A DNA stretch of 64,000 nt from Lentzea sp. NEAU-D7 (GTDB taxonomy: Bacteria; Actinomycetota; Actinomycetes; Mycobacteriales; Pseudonocardiaceae), in contig NZ_JAPJDL010000012.1 of the NCBI RefSeq assembly GCF_026242055.1, positions 35,054-99,053 of the forward strand, written 5' to 3'. Shown here in pieces: positions 8,796 to 17,315 of the stretch (positions are counted from its first letter, which is position 1; every line of letters starts with the position of its first letter). The notes under the pieces are model-generated. The model was not told the DNA's origin. It made no database searches and was given only the letters and a program-made list of their open reading frames with translations. The position numbers and the translations under genes were made by a program.

Positions 8796-9455
8796 CTACG
8801 TGATCGTGTTCTCGGCGAGCGCTGCGGTGAGCGCGTCGCCGTGCTGGGCCACGAGGTGGACACGGCCGTTGTCGAGTTGGTAGGTCATCGCGACGATGGC
8901 GGCGTGGTGGCTGGTGACGGCGTCGGTGAGCAGTGCGGAGCGCTGCAGCAACATCTCGGCGGTGTGCTCGACGTGGAGTTGGCCGATGGCGTCGCGGTCG
9001 GTGATGCCGGCGCTGTGGGCGGCCAGCACCTCGGGGCCGATGCGCTCGACGATGGTTCGCAGGAAACCGGGCGGGAGCGTGCCGGTGTCGTGGGCGGTGA
9101 GGGCCGCGGTGATGGCCCCGCAGTTGTCGTGGCCGAGGACGACGACCAGCGGGGCGCCGAGGACGGTGACGCCGAACTCGACGCTGGCCAGGACGTCGGT
9201 GCCGGCGAGGTGACCGGCGGTGCGCACGACGAACAGGTCACCCAGGCCCTGGTCGAAGACGATCTCGGCGGCGACGCGGGAGTCCGAGCAGCCGAGGACG
9301 ACCGCGAACGGGCGTTGGCCGGTGCCGGCGCTGCTGCGGCGGCGTGCGGCGTCCTGGTTGGGGTGGGCGGGCTGGTCGGCGACGAAGCGGCGGTTGCCCT
9401 CGACCAGAGCGGCGAGGGCTTCGGAGGACGTGCTCGGGCGCGCGGTGACGGCCAT
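8796..9455 (-). CDS. Beta-class carbonic anhydrase
   Basis: A 219-residue protein with the beta-carbonic anhydrase zinc ligands: C56 and D58 of GCSDSR, H109 and C112 of GHDNCG. It interconverts CO2 and bicarbonate in the cytoplasm. The ATG at 9455 follows GGAAGGA at suitable spacing; an upstream frame extension is proline-rich and unlikely. The gene lies 44 nt downstream of the baeRF gene on the same strand and is probably cotranscribed with it. Confidence 0.93.
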   Translation of the reverse strand: MAVTARPSTSSEALAALVEGNRRFVADQPAHPNQDAARRRSSAGTGQRPFAVVLGCSDSRVAAEIVFDQGLGDLFVVRTAGHLAGTDVLASVEFGVTVLGAPLVVVLGHDNCGAITAALTAHDTGTLPPGFLRTIVERIGPEVLAAHSAGITDRDAIGQLHVEHTAEMLLQRSALLTDAVTSHHAAIVAMTYQLDNGRVHLVAQHGDALTAALAENTIT

Positions 9456-9499
9456 CTGGTCGGTTCCTTCCGGGCTGGGCGGGCTGCGCGTCAGGGGTC

Positions 9500-10642
9500 T
9501 CAACGGCGGCGCAGGGTCAGGGCGAGGCGGGCGCCGCCGGGCAGCTCTCCCGGCGGGAGCAGCGCGATCCAGCCGCCGCGGGACAGCACGGTCTCGATGA
9601 GTTCGTCGACGGCGTCGTCGATGACTTCGGGGTGGTCGACGTCGTCGGCGGGGGTGAGGGTGTCGCCGTCGGCGTTCAGGCGGGCGGGGTAGAAGTAGTC
9701 CTCCTCGACGGCGAGCATCTCCGGGCGTTCCCAGCGAGCCGCGAGCCAGGCCGTGCCGATGTCGGTGAGGACGCGGCCTTCGGCGGCGCGTTGCTCGATC
9801 AGGTCGAGGGCTTGCTGTGCGCGGGAGCGCAGGTAGTCGCGCAGCACCGGGCGGATGAGGTCGACGAGGGTCTCGGTGGGAGTGGCCAGGTGGTTGCCCT
9901 TGACGGTGCCGGCGAGGCGGGCGGTGTTGCGGGACAGGCGCCGGAAGTTGCCGGAGGTGGGTTCGGCCGCGACGAGGACGAGCGGCATCGGGTACAGGCG
10001 CAGTGCGGCGCCGAGCACGCGGTCGACTCGGCGCAGGAACTCGATCGGTCGTTCGGCGCCGCGGCCGGTGTGGTCGCCGTCGGAGCGGCGACGGGCGGGG
10101 AACGCGCTGCCGGGAGCGGGAACGAGAACGGTGCCGTGGCCGTGCAGCAGCCGGGCGTGATCGGCTGACAACAGCAGCACTGTGTGCCGCGGGGTGTGCT
10201 GCAGGGCGCGGACGAGGTCACGGGTGGCGAAGGTCGGGTCGATCACGCACCGGTCGACCACCGGGACCGGCAGGTCGACGCGCCGGCTGTGGGCGGCGCT
10301 GACGAACAGCGCGACGGCCCGGTCAGCGGGTCGCCCGGCGGCCTCGCGGATCATCGTGTCCAGGGCGTCCAGCAGCGGGCGGGCGTTCGGAACGTGTTCG
10401 GCGTCCAGCCGGTTCCGCGCCTGTGCGGCCAGTGTGCGCAAGGTGGCGACGTCACCGGGGTGCATGACCGCTCCGGGACGCGTGCAGGCGAGCAGCGAGA
10501 TGCTCGGATAGGCGCGCACCGCCTGAAGTGCGGTCACCGCGTGCGTGGTGAGCGGTGTGGTCCGGGCACTGTCCGGTGCGCCGGGCCGCCTCTGGGCGGC
10601 GGTCGAGTCGTCGGGGTGGTGCGCAAGAGGAGTGCTGGCCAC
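9500..10642 (-). CDS. baeRF3-type (archaeo-eukaryotic release factor-like) protein
   Basis: The 380-residue soluble protein has the plan of bacterial archaeo-eukaryotic release-factor-domain proteins: an N-terminal helical part with AVRAYPSISLLACTRPG and ALFVSAAHSRRVDLP, then TVLLLSADHARLLHGHG, then a C-terminal segment of LVDLIRPVLRDYLRS and DIGTAWLAARWERPEMLAVEEDYFYPA. The family, which includes Rv2629 relatives in mycobacteria, is linked to ribosomes under stress, but no reaction is established. The GTG start follows AGGACC. It is first in an operon with carbonic anhydrase and has a good promoter upstream. Confidence 0.75.
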   Translation of the reverse strand: MASTPLAHHPDDSTAAQRRPGAPDSARTTPLTTHAVTALQAVRAYPSISLLACTRPGAVMHPGDVATLRTLAAQARNRLDAEHVPNARPLLDALDTMIREAAGRPADRAVALFVSAAHSRRVDLPVPVVDRCVIDPTFATRDLVRALQHTPRHTVLLLSADHARLLHGHGTVLVPAPGSAFPARRRSDGDHTGRGAERPIEFLRRVDRVLGAALRLYPMPLVLVAAEPTSGNFRRLSRNTARLAGTVKGNHLATPTETLVDLIRPVLRDYLRSRAQQALDLIEQRAAEGRVLTDIGTAWLAARWERPEMLAVEEDYFYPARLNADGDTLTPADDVDHPEVIDDAVDELIETVLSRGGWIALLPPGELPGGARLALTLRRR

Positions 10643-10828
10643 GGCGAGGTCCTGTCCGCGAGTCGCCAGAGCACACCGAACAGGCCCGGCCTGGGCGGTG
10701 CTGGCGTCGGTGGCGTGAGGTCTTCCTCGACCCGCGCAGGGCGATCGCGGGGTCCCGCGCCGGATCCGGATCGGCCGGATCGTGCTGACGACACGGGCTT
10801 GGTCGCTGAGGTACTCCCCTCGGCATCG

Positions 10829-10857
10829 AGAATGACGAACTGTGGTTCGTCTGTCAA
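10829..10857 (-). promoter_or_regulatory. Housekeeping-type promoter TTGACA-N17-CATTCT
   Basis: Read on the minus strand, a perfect -35 TTGACA (10857-10852) is separated by 17 nt from CATTCT (10834-10829). It would drive the baeRF-carbonic anhydrase operon with a leader of about 180 nt. The spacer holds an inverted repeat ACGAAC-N4-GTTCGT (10835-10850), a possible regulator site. The -35 overlaps the 3' end of the tetR gene. Confidence 0.6.
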
Positions 10858-11483
10858 GGTGTAGTCCGGTCTGGTGGCGCGACGGGAGTCGCGGCGGCGC
10901 CGCGGTGGAGGAGGTCGACGAGCGAGTCGAGCCACCGGCCGGTGGGGTCGGCGTCTTCGAGGAGCACTCGGTGCATGATCGCGCCGACCAGGCTGAAGAT
11001 CACCTGTTGGGGATCGGTGTCGTCGTGCCACTCGCCCCGTCCGCGTGCGCGTGTGGCGATGGCGAACACCGGTGACGCCTGCTCGGTCATCCGGCGTGAG
11101 GCGAGCGCGGCGATCTCGCTCGTGGCGCCGGTGCCGATGGCCGCTCGTGCCAGTGCCTTTCCTTCGGGGCGGGACAGGAACTCGGCGATGGGCTCGGCGA
11201 GGGCGTGGAGGTCGTCGCGCAGGTTGCCGGTGTCGGGGCTGTCCGCGAACTCGGTGCGCAGACCGTCCATCGCGGCGGCGACGAGCGCCTCCTTCGTGGG
11301 CCAGCGCCGGTAGACGCTGGTCTTGTTGACCTCGGCGCGGCGGGCGACGCGGTCGACACTCAGCCCGTCGAGCCCGCTTTCGGCCAGTTCGGCGCGCGTG
11401 GCCGCGAGAACCGCCGCTACCACGGACGCGCCGCGGGGGCGTCCTGCGTCGCGGCGATTCGGCGTGCTCGGGTCATCGCCCAT
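10854..11483 (-). CDS. TetR-family transcriptional regulator
   Basis: This 209-residue protein has the TetR N-terminal DNA-binding domain: a helix AELAESGLDGLSVDRVARRAEV followed by the recognition segment NKTSVYRRWPTKEALV. The C-terminal ligand domain resembles the TetR_C group with IFSLVGAIMHRVLLED. The ATG at 11483 follows GGAGCGGGAG; an earlier GTG at 11525 is less supported. It is transcribed away from the UGT glycosyltransferase, whose start is preceded by a perfect inverted repeat, so it is probably the repressor of that gene and perhaps of itself. Confidence 0.93.
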   Translation of the reverse strand: MGDDPSTPNRRDAGRPRGASVVAAVLAATRAELAESGLDGLSVDRVARRAEVNKTSVYRRWPTKEALVAAAMDGLRTEFADSPDTGNLRDDLHALAEPIAEFLSRPEGKALARAAIGTGATSEIAALASRRMTEQASPVFAIATRARGRGEWHDDTDPQQVIFSLVGAIMHRVLLEDADPTGRWLDSLVDLLHRGAAATPVAPPDRTTP

Positions 11484-11609
11484 CTCCCGCTCCGATCCTG
11501 GGGCCACTCGCCTGTCCCGCACCACGTCTCATGTGATCCATCGATGAGTTCATCATCATCGCAACTCGAGACACGACCTGGCATGCCCGCCATCCGCCCT
11601 CCCCGTAGT

Positions 11610-11630
11610 ATTGCAACAAATTGTTGCAAT
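11610..11630. promoter_or_regulatory. TetR-type operator, 9-bp perfect arms
   Basis: ATTGCAACA-AAT-TGTTGCAAT is a perfect 9-bp inverted repeat with a 3-nt spacer. It ends exactly one base before the GGAGG ribosome site of the UGT gene, in the tetR-UGT intergenic region. The position suits repression of the glycosyltransferase by the neighbouring TetR protein. Confidence 0.75.
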
Positions 11631-11640
11631 GGAGGTCGCT

Positions 11641-12879
11641 GTGCAGATCTGCATCGTCGCCATCGACACCCGCGGTGGTGTCCAGCCCTACGCGGCCCTG
11701 GCGGGAGGCCTGCAGCGGGCAGGACATCAGGTGCGCATCGCCGCTCCCGAGGACTTCACCGACTGGCTCACCCGGCTGGGACTGGACGCCGTGCCGCTGA
11801 CCGGACGGATGGAGGACGCGGCGCGCGCGGCGGCCGAGGCGGGGTTCTCCGGAGGTGTGGTCCCCAAGGGCATGCGCGAACAGATGATCCAGCAGTCGCT
11901 GCGGCACGCACGTGAACTGCTCGGCTACGCCGAGAACAGCGACGTGCTGATGGGAGGAGTGGGCGGTGCGGTGCTGGGTGTCGACATCGCCGAACGTCTC
12001 GGTGTGCCGTTCGTGCACGCGCATCTGCAACCGGTGGGGACGGTGTCGACCGCACTGCCCGGCGTGCTGACGCCCTGGATGCCCGCCTGGACCGGGGGAG
12101 TGGGCAACCTGATCGGCTCGGCGATCACCGAGTCCGCTCTCACCCTGCCGTTCCGCGCCGTCTCCCACGCCGTCCGCACCCAGGTGCTCGGCCTGCCCCG
12201 CCGTCGGTCCCGCCCACGCGAGGCCCCGCTCTCGCTCTACGGGTTCAGCCGACACGTCGTCTCCGTGCCCGCGAACTGGAACGTCACCGGCTACTGGTTC
12301 CTGCCCGAGGACCCGGCCTGGACCCCGCAGACGGAACTGGTGAAGTTCCTGGACGCCGGGGAGGCCCCCGTCTGCATCGGTTTCGGCAGCATGGTGGGCG
12401 CCGACCCCGCCGCGACCGCCAGACTGGTCACCGAAGCCGTCCGCCGGGCCGGGGTGCGGGCGGTGCTGCTCACCGGATGGGGCGGCATGAGCGACATCGC
12501 CACGTCCGAGAACGTCATCGTCATGGACCAGGTGCCGCACTCGTGGCTGTTCGCCAGGGCGGCGGCGGTGGTCCACCACGGCGGCGCCGGCACCACCGCG
12601 GCCGCCCTGCGTGCGGGCGTTCCCTCCGTTGTCGTGCCGCACGGAGTCGACCAGCCCTTCTGGGCCAAGAGAGTCGCCGCGCTCGGTGTGGGCCCGCGAC
12701 CGCTGTCGCGCGCCGCGCTGTCCGTCGACTCGCTGGCCACCGCCCTCCACACCGCTTTCACCGACGAGCGCCTGCGCACCCGCGCGGCACATCTCGGCGA
12801 ACGGATCCGCGCGGAAGACGGCATCACCGCGGCCGCCGACGTCCTCACCCGCGGCCTCTCGAGGATGACGCTGAAGTGA
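11641..12879 (+). CDS. UGT/MGT-type glycosyltransferase (GT-B fold)
   Basis: The 412-residue protein has the two-domain GT-B plan of macrolide, sterol and rhamnolipid glycosyltransferases. The N-terminal acceptor domain starts QICIVAIDTRGGVQPYAALA. The C-terminal donor domain carries the UDP-sugar binding signature HHGGAGTTAAALRAGVPSVV around residues 305-325, followed by HGVDQPFWAKRV. The GTG at 11641 is chosen because GGAGG lies at 11631-11635; an in-frame ATG at 11629 falls inside the operator. It may glycosylate a toxic small molecule that is also the TetR effector, a common detoxification arrangement; this last point is inference. Confidence 0.9.
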   Translation: MQICIVAIDTRGGVQPYAALAGGLQRAGHQVRIAAPEDFTDWLTRLGLDAVPLTGRMEDAARAAAEAGFSGGVVPKGMREQMIQQSLRHARELLGYAENSDVLMGGVGGAVLGVDIAERLGVPFVHAHLQPVGTVSTALPGVLTPWMPAWTGGVGNLIGSAITESALTLPFRAVSHAVRTQVLGLPRRRSRPREAPLSLYGFSRHVVSVPANWNVTGYWFLPEDPAWTPQTELVKFLDAGEAPVCIGFGSMVGADPAATARLVTEAVRRAGVRAVLLTGWGGMSDIATSENVIVMDQVPHSWLFARAAAVVHHGGAGTTAAALRAGVPSVVVPHGVDQPFWAKRVAALGVGPRPLSRAALSVDSLATALHTAFTDERLRTRAAHLGERIRAEDGITAAADVLTRGLSRMTLK

Positions 12880-12946
12880 GGGGGTGCCGGAGCAACGCCG
12901 TCAGCCGCGTCGGCCTGGACCGCTCGGTGCGAGCTGACTGCGACGG

Positions 12947-13408
12947 TCAAGGTGTCCGGGCCGGTCGACGCCCTCGTGACCGGTGAACGAGGACGCGCAC
13001 GAGCACCACCAGCTGCACCAGCAGGGCGATGCACACCACCACGATGATCGAAACCAGAGCCAGCCGCGTGATGGTGGCCCAGTCGGTCGTCGACTCGGCG
13101 AAGGCGAACGGGAACACCTGAAGCGTCCGCACCAGCGCCACCAGCCCCGCGGCAGTGCTGACCACATCACCCAGTGCGGTGAGCGGACGGTGAGGCCGGG
13201 CCAGGCAGACCAGGTTGACCACGAGAGCGATGGCCAGCGCGATGTCGACCGCGACCACCACATCGGCTGCCGCGTCGGTCAGGATCGGCACGGCCTGCCA
13301 GCCGGGTGACACGTTGACCAGAACCAGCAGGACCGTGTCGGCCAGCGCTCCGGCCAGGTAGCTCCCGCGCCGCGCCGTCGTGGCGGGCTTTCGTGCTGTG
13401 CCGGTCAT
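12947..13408 (-). CDS. Small membrane protein with four predicted helices
   Basis: This 153-residue protein has four hydrophobic segments (about residues 17-35, 45-68, 80-100 and 118-140) between a basic N-terminus and a basic C-terminal tail. AGGAG lies 7 nt before the ATG. I recognise no family or function. It is convergent with the UGT gene and stands alone. Confidence 0.7.
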   Translation of the reverse strand: MTGTARKPATTARRGSYLAGALADTVLLVLVNVSPGWQAVPILTDAAADVVVAVDIALAIALVVNLVCLARPHRPLTALGDVVSTAAGLVALVRTLQVFPFAFAESTTDWATITRLALVSIIVVVCIALLVQLVVLVRVLVHRSRGRRPARTP

Positions 13409-13906
13409 GACGAACTCCTGTCTTCCCGCATGTTCGGGGCCTCACCCGCCGAGCTCGGCGCTGAACACACCGCGTCGGTCAGGACCGCGCATCGGTCAGG
13501 CTCTTGACGATCCGGCCGTCACGAGCTCCGGACCAGGGACCCCCTGCCCGAGTCGACCGGCTCTTTCGTCCCGGCAGGAACAGCAAGTGCGCCACCGGGA
13601 GGAGCGGCGGGGGAGACCGGCGCCTTCATCCGGTCACGTCCTACGTGCTCGGTTGCGGCGGGACCTTCGGACCTCCTCCGGCTGTGCGCGCCCACCTAAC
13701 GTCGATATCAGCGGCGCACGAGCGGAGGAGGCGAAGTGGAGGCGAGCCGGATCGGCAACGACCGGCCGACCAGGTCTTCTTCGTGCCGGAGCCGATGGTC
13801 GCCGGGGTGTTCCTCGCCGCGGCCGTCGTGATGATCGTCAACACGGCTGGTGAGACAGCGATCCGAAGAACGTGACCCGGTGAACGAACAGATGGAGGAG
13901 TCAGTG
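13409..13906. other. Intergenic region, no confident gene
   Basis: About 500 bases lie between the divergent membrane protein and flavodoxin genes. A plus-strand frame ending at 13875 has a hydrophobic C-terminus (VAGVFLAAAVVMIVNTAGE) but no supported start. GGAGGAGG at 13724-13731 precedes a GTG at 13736, but that GTG opens a different, short frame with no recognisable product. A degraded small membrane-protein gene is possible. Confidence 0.35.
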
Positions 13907-14416
13907 ATGAAGCATGCGCTCGTCGTGTTCGAGTCGATGTTCGGCAACACCGGGAAGATCGCCGAGGCCGTCGCGGAAGGACTGCGGACCGGGATGACCG
14001 TCGACGTCGTCGAGGTGAGTTCCGCTCCGGCCGTCCTCGGTGACGAGGTCGAACTGCTCGTCGTCGGCGGTCCGACCCACGCGTTCAGCATGAGCAAGGC
14101 CAGCACTCGTGCCGACGCGGCCAAACAGGGTGCCGACGAGAAGATCGCGGCGGGTGGAGGACTGCGCGAGTGGGTGGACCAGGTCAGCCACGGTGGGACA
14201 CGACCGGTGGTCGCCGCGTTCGACACGAAGGTCGAGCGGCCGAAGATGCCGGGTTCCGCCGCCCGCGCCGCTCTCAAACGGCTGCGGCGCGCAGGCTTTC
14301 CGGCGTTGACGAAGGCGGAGAACTTCTACGTCGGCGGCACACCGGGTCCCCTGGTCGACGGAGAGCTCGACCGCGCCCGCGACTGGGGCGCGAGGTGCGC
14401 GGCCGAGACGAGGTAG
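13907..14416 (+). CDS. Flavodoxin-like FMN protein
   Basis: The 169-residue protein has a flavodoxin fold with the FMN phosphate loop SMFGNTGKIAEAVAEGL at residues 9-25 and the second flavin loop VVGGPTHAFSMS. The C-terminal FYVGGTPGPLVDGELDRARDWG is typical of actinobacterial flavodoxin-family proteins that may act as small electron carriers or quinone reductases. GGAGGAG precedes the ATG at 13907; an in-frame GTG farther upstream is less likely. It is followed by a broken MerR gene. Confidence 0.88.
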   Translation: MKHALVVFESMFGNTGKIAEAVAEGLRTGMTVDVVEVSSAPAVLGDEVELLVVGGPTHAFSMSKASTRADAAKQGADEKIAAGGGLREWVDQVSHGGTRPVVAAFDTKVERPKMPGSAARAALKRLRRAGFPALTKAENFYVGGTPGPLVDGELDRARDWGARCAAETR

Positions 14417-14439
14417 CGACTGCACGTCGTCGTCCCGTC

Positions 14440-14712
14440 TCGACGTCGCTCGCACCCGGCTGTCGCAAGCGCACCATCCGGCACTACGACGAAGTCGGCC
14501 TGGTCGTTCCCTCGGCGCGGAGCCAGGGCGGCTTCCGGCTCGACGGCGGCGAGCCGCTCGACGACGGCCGGCGGCAGGCGTTGACGGCGACTCTGCGGAG
14601 GTTCGAGCAGGCCGCGCAACAACGCTGCGATGAACTGCGTACGCAACTCGAGCGTGCCGAGGAGTTCGCCGGCGCACTGCGCCGGAGGCTGGACGCGGCA
14701 GAACCCCGGTAG
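14440..14712 (+). pseudogene. MerR-family regulator remnant
   Basis: The frame encodes TIRHYDEVGLVVPSARSQGG and then FRL, the second half of a MerR winged-helix domain. It then jumps to ALTATLRRFEQAAQQRCDEL, which looks like the C-terminal coiled-coil dimerisation helix of the same family. The first helix-turn-helix, a start codon with ribosome site, and the middle 30-40 residues are missing. The fragment starts just after the flavodoxin stop. The most likely origin is a MerR regulator of about 130 residues shortened by two deletions. Confidence 0.7.
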
Positions 14713-14739
14713 CCGGCTTCGTGCAGGGCCTGCGGCTCG

Positions 14740-15222
14740 TCAGATCCAGTCCAGGTCGGCGCCGGTCACGGCGGGTTCACCGCCCGCCTCGGTGAACGCG
14801 GTGAGCGCTTCCACGAGACCTCGCCGTTCCTCGGGTGCCATCTTCGCGACGATCTTCCCGATCGCCGCGCGACGTCTGCGGGTCACGCCGCGGACCACCC
14901 GGCGCCCCTCGTCGGTGAGTTCGGTGACGACTTCGCGACGTGTCGCCGGGTTGGGCTGGCGGGCGATCATCCCGGTCGCCACGAGGCGGTCGACCATGCG
15001 GGTGACGGTGGACGGGTTGACGTCCAGCAACGCGGCCAGCGAGCTGAGTTTCATCGCTCCCCGGCTGTCCAGGACGACGAGCATCCGGAACTGCGGCAGG
15101 GTGAGGGTGTCCTCGAAGGCGGCGAGCGAGCGCGCGGACACCGCGACCAGCAGGCGGGAGGCCGTGAGCACGGCGTCGGTGAGCGCGTCGACGTCGTTCG
15201 CGCCGACCTTGGACCTGGTCAT
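14740..15222 (-). CDS. MarR-family transcriptional regulator
   Basis: This 160-residue protein has a MarR winged helix: LPQFRMLVVLDSRGAMKLSSLAALLDVNPSTVTRMVDRLVATGMI then RREVVTELTDEGRRVV for the wing. MarR dimers bind palindromic promoters and respond to phenolic or oxidative signals. The ATG at 15222 is preceded by TACAAC about 6 nt upstream and no clear ribosome site, so a leaderless transcript is possible. The SRPBCC gene ends 32 nt upstream on the same strand, suggesting cotranscription. Confidence 0.9.
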   Translation of the reverse strand: MTRSKVGANDVDALTDAVLTASRLLVAVSARSLAAFEDTLTLPQFRMLVVLDSRGAMKLSSLAALLDVNPSTVTRMVDRLVATGMIARQPNPATRREVVTELTDEGRRVVRGVTRRRRAAIGKIVAKMAPEERRGLVEALTAFTEAGGEPAVTGADLDWI

Positions 15223-15254
15223 GCCACTGTTGTACCGCAGTCGCGGCACCGCGA

Positions 15255-15674
15255 TCACTGAGCAGGTTGGTGCACTGCCCGTTTTGCAAGGTGTTCGGCG
15301 CACACGACCCGTTCCAGGGCGTCGAGTGCCGCCTCGAGCCAGGCGCCGACCGAGGCTGTCGAGGATCCGGGAGGACCGGTGAGCCTCACGCTGACCGCGC
15401 TGCGGTTCTCGGTCAGCCGGAGGACCTGCAGGGCGCCGGAGCAGGAGGTCGTCGTCTCGCTGCCCCACGTGATGCGCAGGCGCTCCCAGTCGATGCGGAT
15501 CTGCCGTTCGACGTCGACCTCGGCGCGGAGACCGGGCATCCACATGCGGATGAGGCGGGGACCGCACAACTCCACCTCGACCGAGTCGGGCAGCCAGGTG
15601 GTCAGGTTGTCGAGGTCGGAGACGATGTCGAAGACGGCCTCCGCGTCGGCGGGCATGGAGCGGCTTCGTGTCAA
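15255..15674 (-). CDS. SRPBCC (polyketide cyclase/dehydrase-like) protein
   Basis: The product is 139 residues from a TTG start chosen because GGAAGGA lies 6 nt upstream; an internal ATG at 15656 is the alternative. ADAEAVFDIVSDLDNLTTWLP and a C-terminal ASVGAWLEAALDALERVVCA helix match the START/SRPBCC fold, which forms a deep cavity for hydrophobic ligands. Members are cyclases or lipid-binding proteins; no catalytic residue can be assigned. It is upstream of marR in the same direction. Confidence 0.75.
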   Translation of the reverse strand: MTRSRSMPADAEAVFDIVSDLDNLTTWLPDSVEVELCGPRLIRMWMPGLRAEVDVERQIRIDWERLRITWGSETTTSCSGALQVLRLTENRSAVSVRLTGPPGSSTASVGAWLEAALDALERVVCAEHLAKRAVHQPAQ

Positions 15675-15741
15675 AACGGGTCCTTCCGGCGGGTTCCTCC
15701 CATCCTGTCCGAGTTCGTGCGGCGGTGAACCTGACGAGTGG

Positions 15742-15954
15742 CTAACGATCACCCGTCGGGGTGGGGGTCGCCGCGGTCGACGTGGCGGGGGTACTCGCGC
15801 TCGACGCCGGCGTCGAATGACGCCGCTGCGTCACCACGGGAGTCGGCGCCTCGCCGGAGATCGTCGGTGTGCCGAGCGGTTCCGGCTCGTCCTGAGTGGA
15901 CACTCCGCAGCCGGTGACCAGCAGGACCACTCCGGCGGCGATGACTGTTCTCAT
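15742..15954 (-). CDS. Small lipoprotein downstream of a sensor kinase
   Basis: This 70-residue protein has a type II signal peptide with lipobox LVTGC (Cys16), then a Thr/Pro/Ser-rich extended tail. Its ATG overlaps the stop of the histidine kinase gene (ATGA), so it is translated as the third gene of the two-component operon. By analogy with CseA and LpqB it may modulate the kinase from outside the membrane; that is inference. Confidence 0.75.
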   Translation of the reverse strand: MRTVIAAGVVLLVTGCGVSTQDEPEPLGTPTISGEAPTPVVTQRRHSTPASSASTPATSTAATPTPTGDR

Positions 15955-17315
15955 GCGTCGGCCTCCGGGAGTTCCACGACGAACCGCGCCCCACCGCCGG
16001 GGCGGTCCTCGACCCACACCCTGCCGTGGTGGCGGCGGACGTGCTCGGCGACGAGCGCCAGCCCGAGACCGCTGCCGGTGTCGGCCCCGCGGCTGCCCGC
16101 CCTGGCCCCGCGGGTGAACCGCTCGAACACCTGCAGCCGCATGTCCTCGGGGACACCCGGGCCGGTGTCGTCGACCTCCAGGCGGACGTACCCGTTCCGG
16201 TGCAGCACCGCCAGCCGGACGGCACCGCCCGCGTGCTGCTCGGCGTTCTCGATCAGGTTGCCGATCACGCGGTCGAGCCTGCGCCGGTCACCGAGCACCA
16301 CCGGAGCCGGTGGTGCGACCACGATCTCTATGTCGGCGCCGAGGCGCAGTCCGGCCGCGCCCCGGACGAGCGCGCCGACGTCGAGCGGCTCGAGGTCGTT
16401 CTGGTCGCCGTCCTGGTCGGCGCGGCTGATCTCCATCAGGTCGACGACCATGCGGGCGAACCTGTCCACTTCGGAGGTCAGCAGGTTCAGCGCTTTGCCG
16501 GTCGTGCCGGGCAGTTCGGCCTGACGGCGCCGCAGCACCGCGGCCGCGTTGACCATCGTCGTGAGCGGGGACCGGAGCTCGTGGCTGACGTCGCCCGCGA
16601 ATCTGGCGTCGCGCAGCACGCGCTGTTCCAGTGCGTCGGCCGTGGTGTTGAACGTGGTGGCCAGCGGTTCGAGGTCGGGATCGGCCTGGTCCGGCAGCCG
16701 TGCTTTCAGGTCTCCGCCGGCGATGCGCGACGCCGCGGCGGTCAGCTCCGTCAAGGGCCTCAGCGCGCGCCTGCTGGCCCAGGAGCCGAGTCCCACTCCG
16801 ATGAGACCGCTGAGCACCGTTCCGGCGATCAGCAGGCCGCTGAGGAACCGGAACGTGCGGTCGAGCTGGACCAGCTGGAAGAGCTCGACGTAGACGCCCT
16901 GCCCGTCGGCCAGCGACTGGGCGACCGCGATGACCGGGATCCCGTCGGCCCGCAGGCGCTGCCGGGCCGGGGTGCCGTCGCGGGCCATGGTGATCAGCTC
17001 ACCGGGAACGACGGCCGGATCCACCTGTCGTCCGCTGGAGAGCACGTCGCCGCCCCGGAACAGCATGATGGTCGAGTCGGGGTTGGTGGTGAGCCCGGTC
17101 AGCAGCTCGGTGAGTCCGTCGGAGTTCGTGCGGACGGCCTCCTCGACCAGGCGGAGGTTGACCTCGGCCTGACGTGTCGTCGCCTGCACGCGTTGGCGGA
17201 GCATGTAGTCCGAGGCGAGGTTCCAGGTCGCGACCGCCAGCAGGCTGGTGACGAGGAGCGAGCCGAGGCCGAGCGCGGCGGCCACGCGCCAGCGCAGCGA
17301 CGGACGGCGCAGCAT
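15951..17315 (-). CDS. Sensor histidine kinase (HAMP/HisKA type)
   Basis: The 454-residue membrane kinase has a first helix near residues 10-30, an extracellular sensor loop of about 120 residues, a second helix near 160-185, a HAMP linker (RRALRPLTELTAAASRIAGG), the phospho-acceptor H-box DVSHELRSPLTT, the N box IGNLIENAEQHA and G boxes DDTGPGV and GSGLGLALV. It phosphorylates the regulator encoded just upstream. The ATG at 17315 shares one base with the regulator stop (TGATG); a GTG at 17318 is an alternative. The extracellular ligand is unknown. Confidence 0.93.
   Translation of the reverse strand: MLRRPSLRWRVAAALGLGSLLVTSLLAVATWNLASDYMLRQRVQATTRQAEVNLRLVEEAVRTNSDGLTELLTGLTTNPDSTIMLFRGGDVLSSGRQVDPAVVPGELITMARDGTPARQRLRADGIPVIAVAQSLADGQGVYVELFQLVQLDRTFRFLSGLLIAGTVLSGLIGVGLGSWASRRALRPLTELTAAASRIAGGDLKARLPDQADPDLEPLATTFNTTADALEQRVLRDARFAGDVSHELRSPLTTMVNAAAVLRRRQAELPGTTGKALNLLTSEVDRFARMVVDLMEISRADQDGDQNDLEPLDVGALVRGAAGLRLGADIEIVVAPPAPVVLGDRRRLDRVIGNLIENAEQHAGGAVRLAVLHRNGYVRLEVDDTGPGVPEDMRLQVFERFTRGARAGSRGADTGSGLGLALVAEHVRRHHGRVWVEDRPGGGARFVVELPEADA

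Noticed and set aside
13736..13831. A GTG start with GGAGGAGG upstream in the 13.4-13.9 kb gap
   Set aside because: The frame ends after 31 codons without hydrophobic or conserved features; the neighbouring hydrophobic stretch is in another frame.
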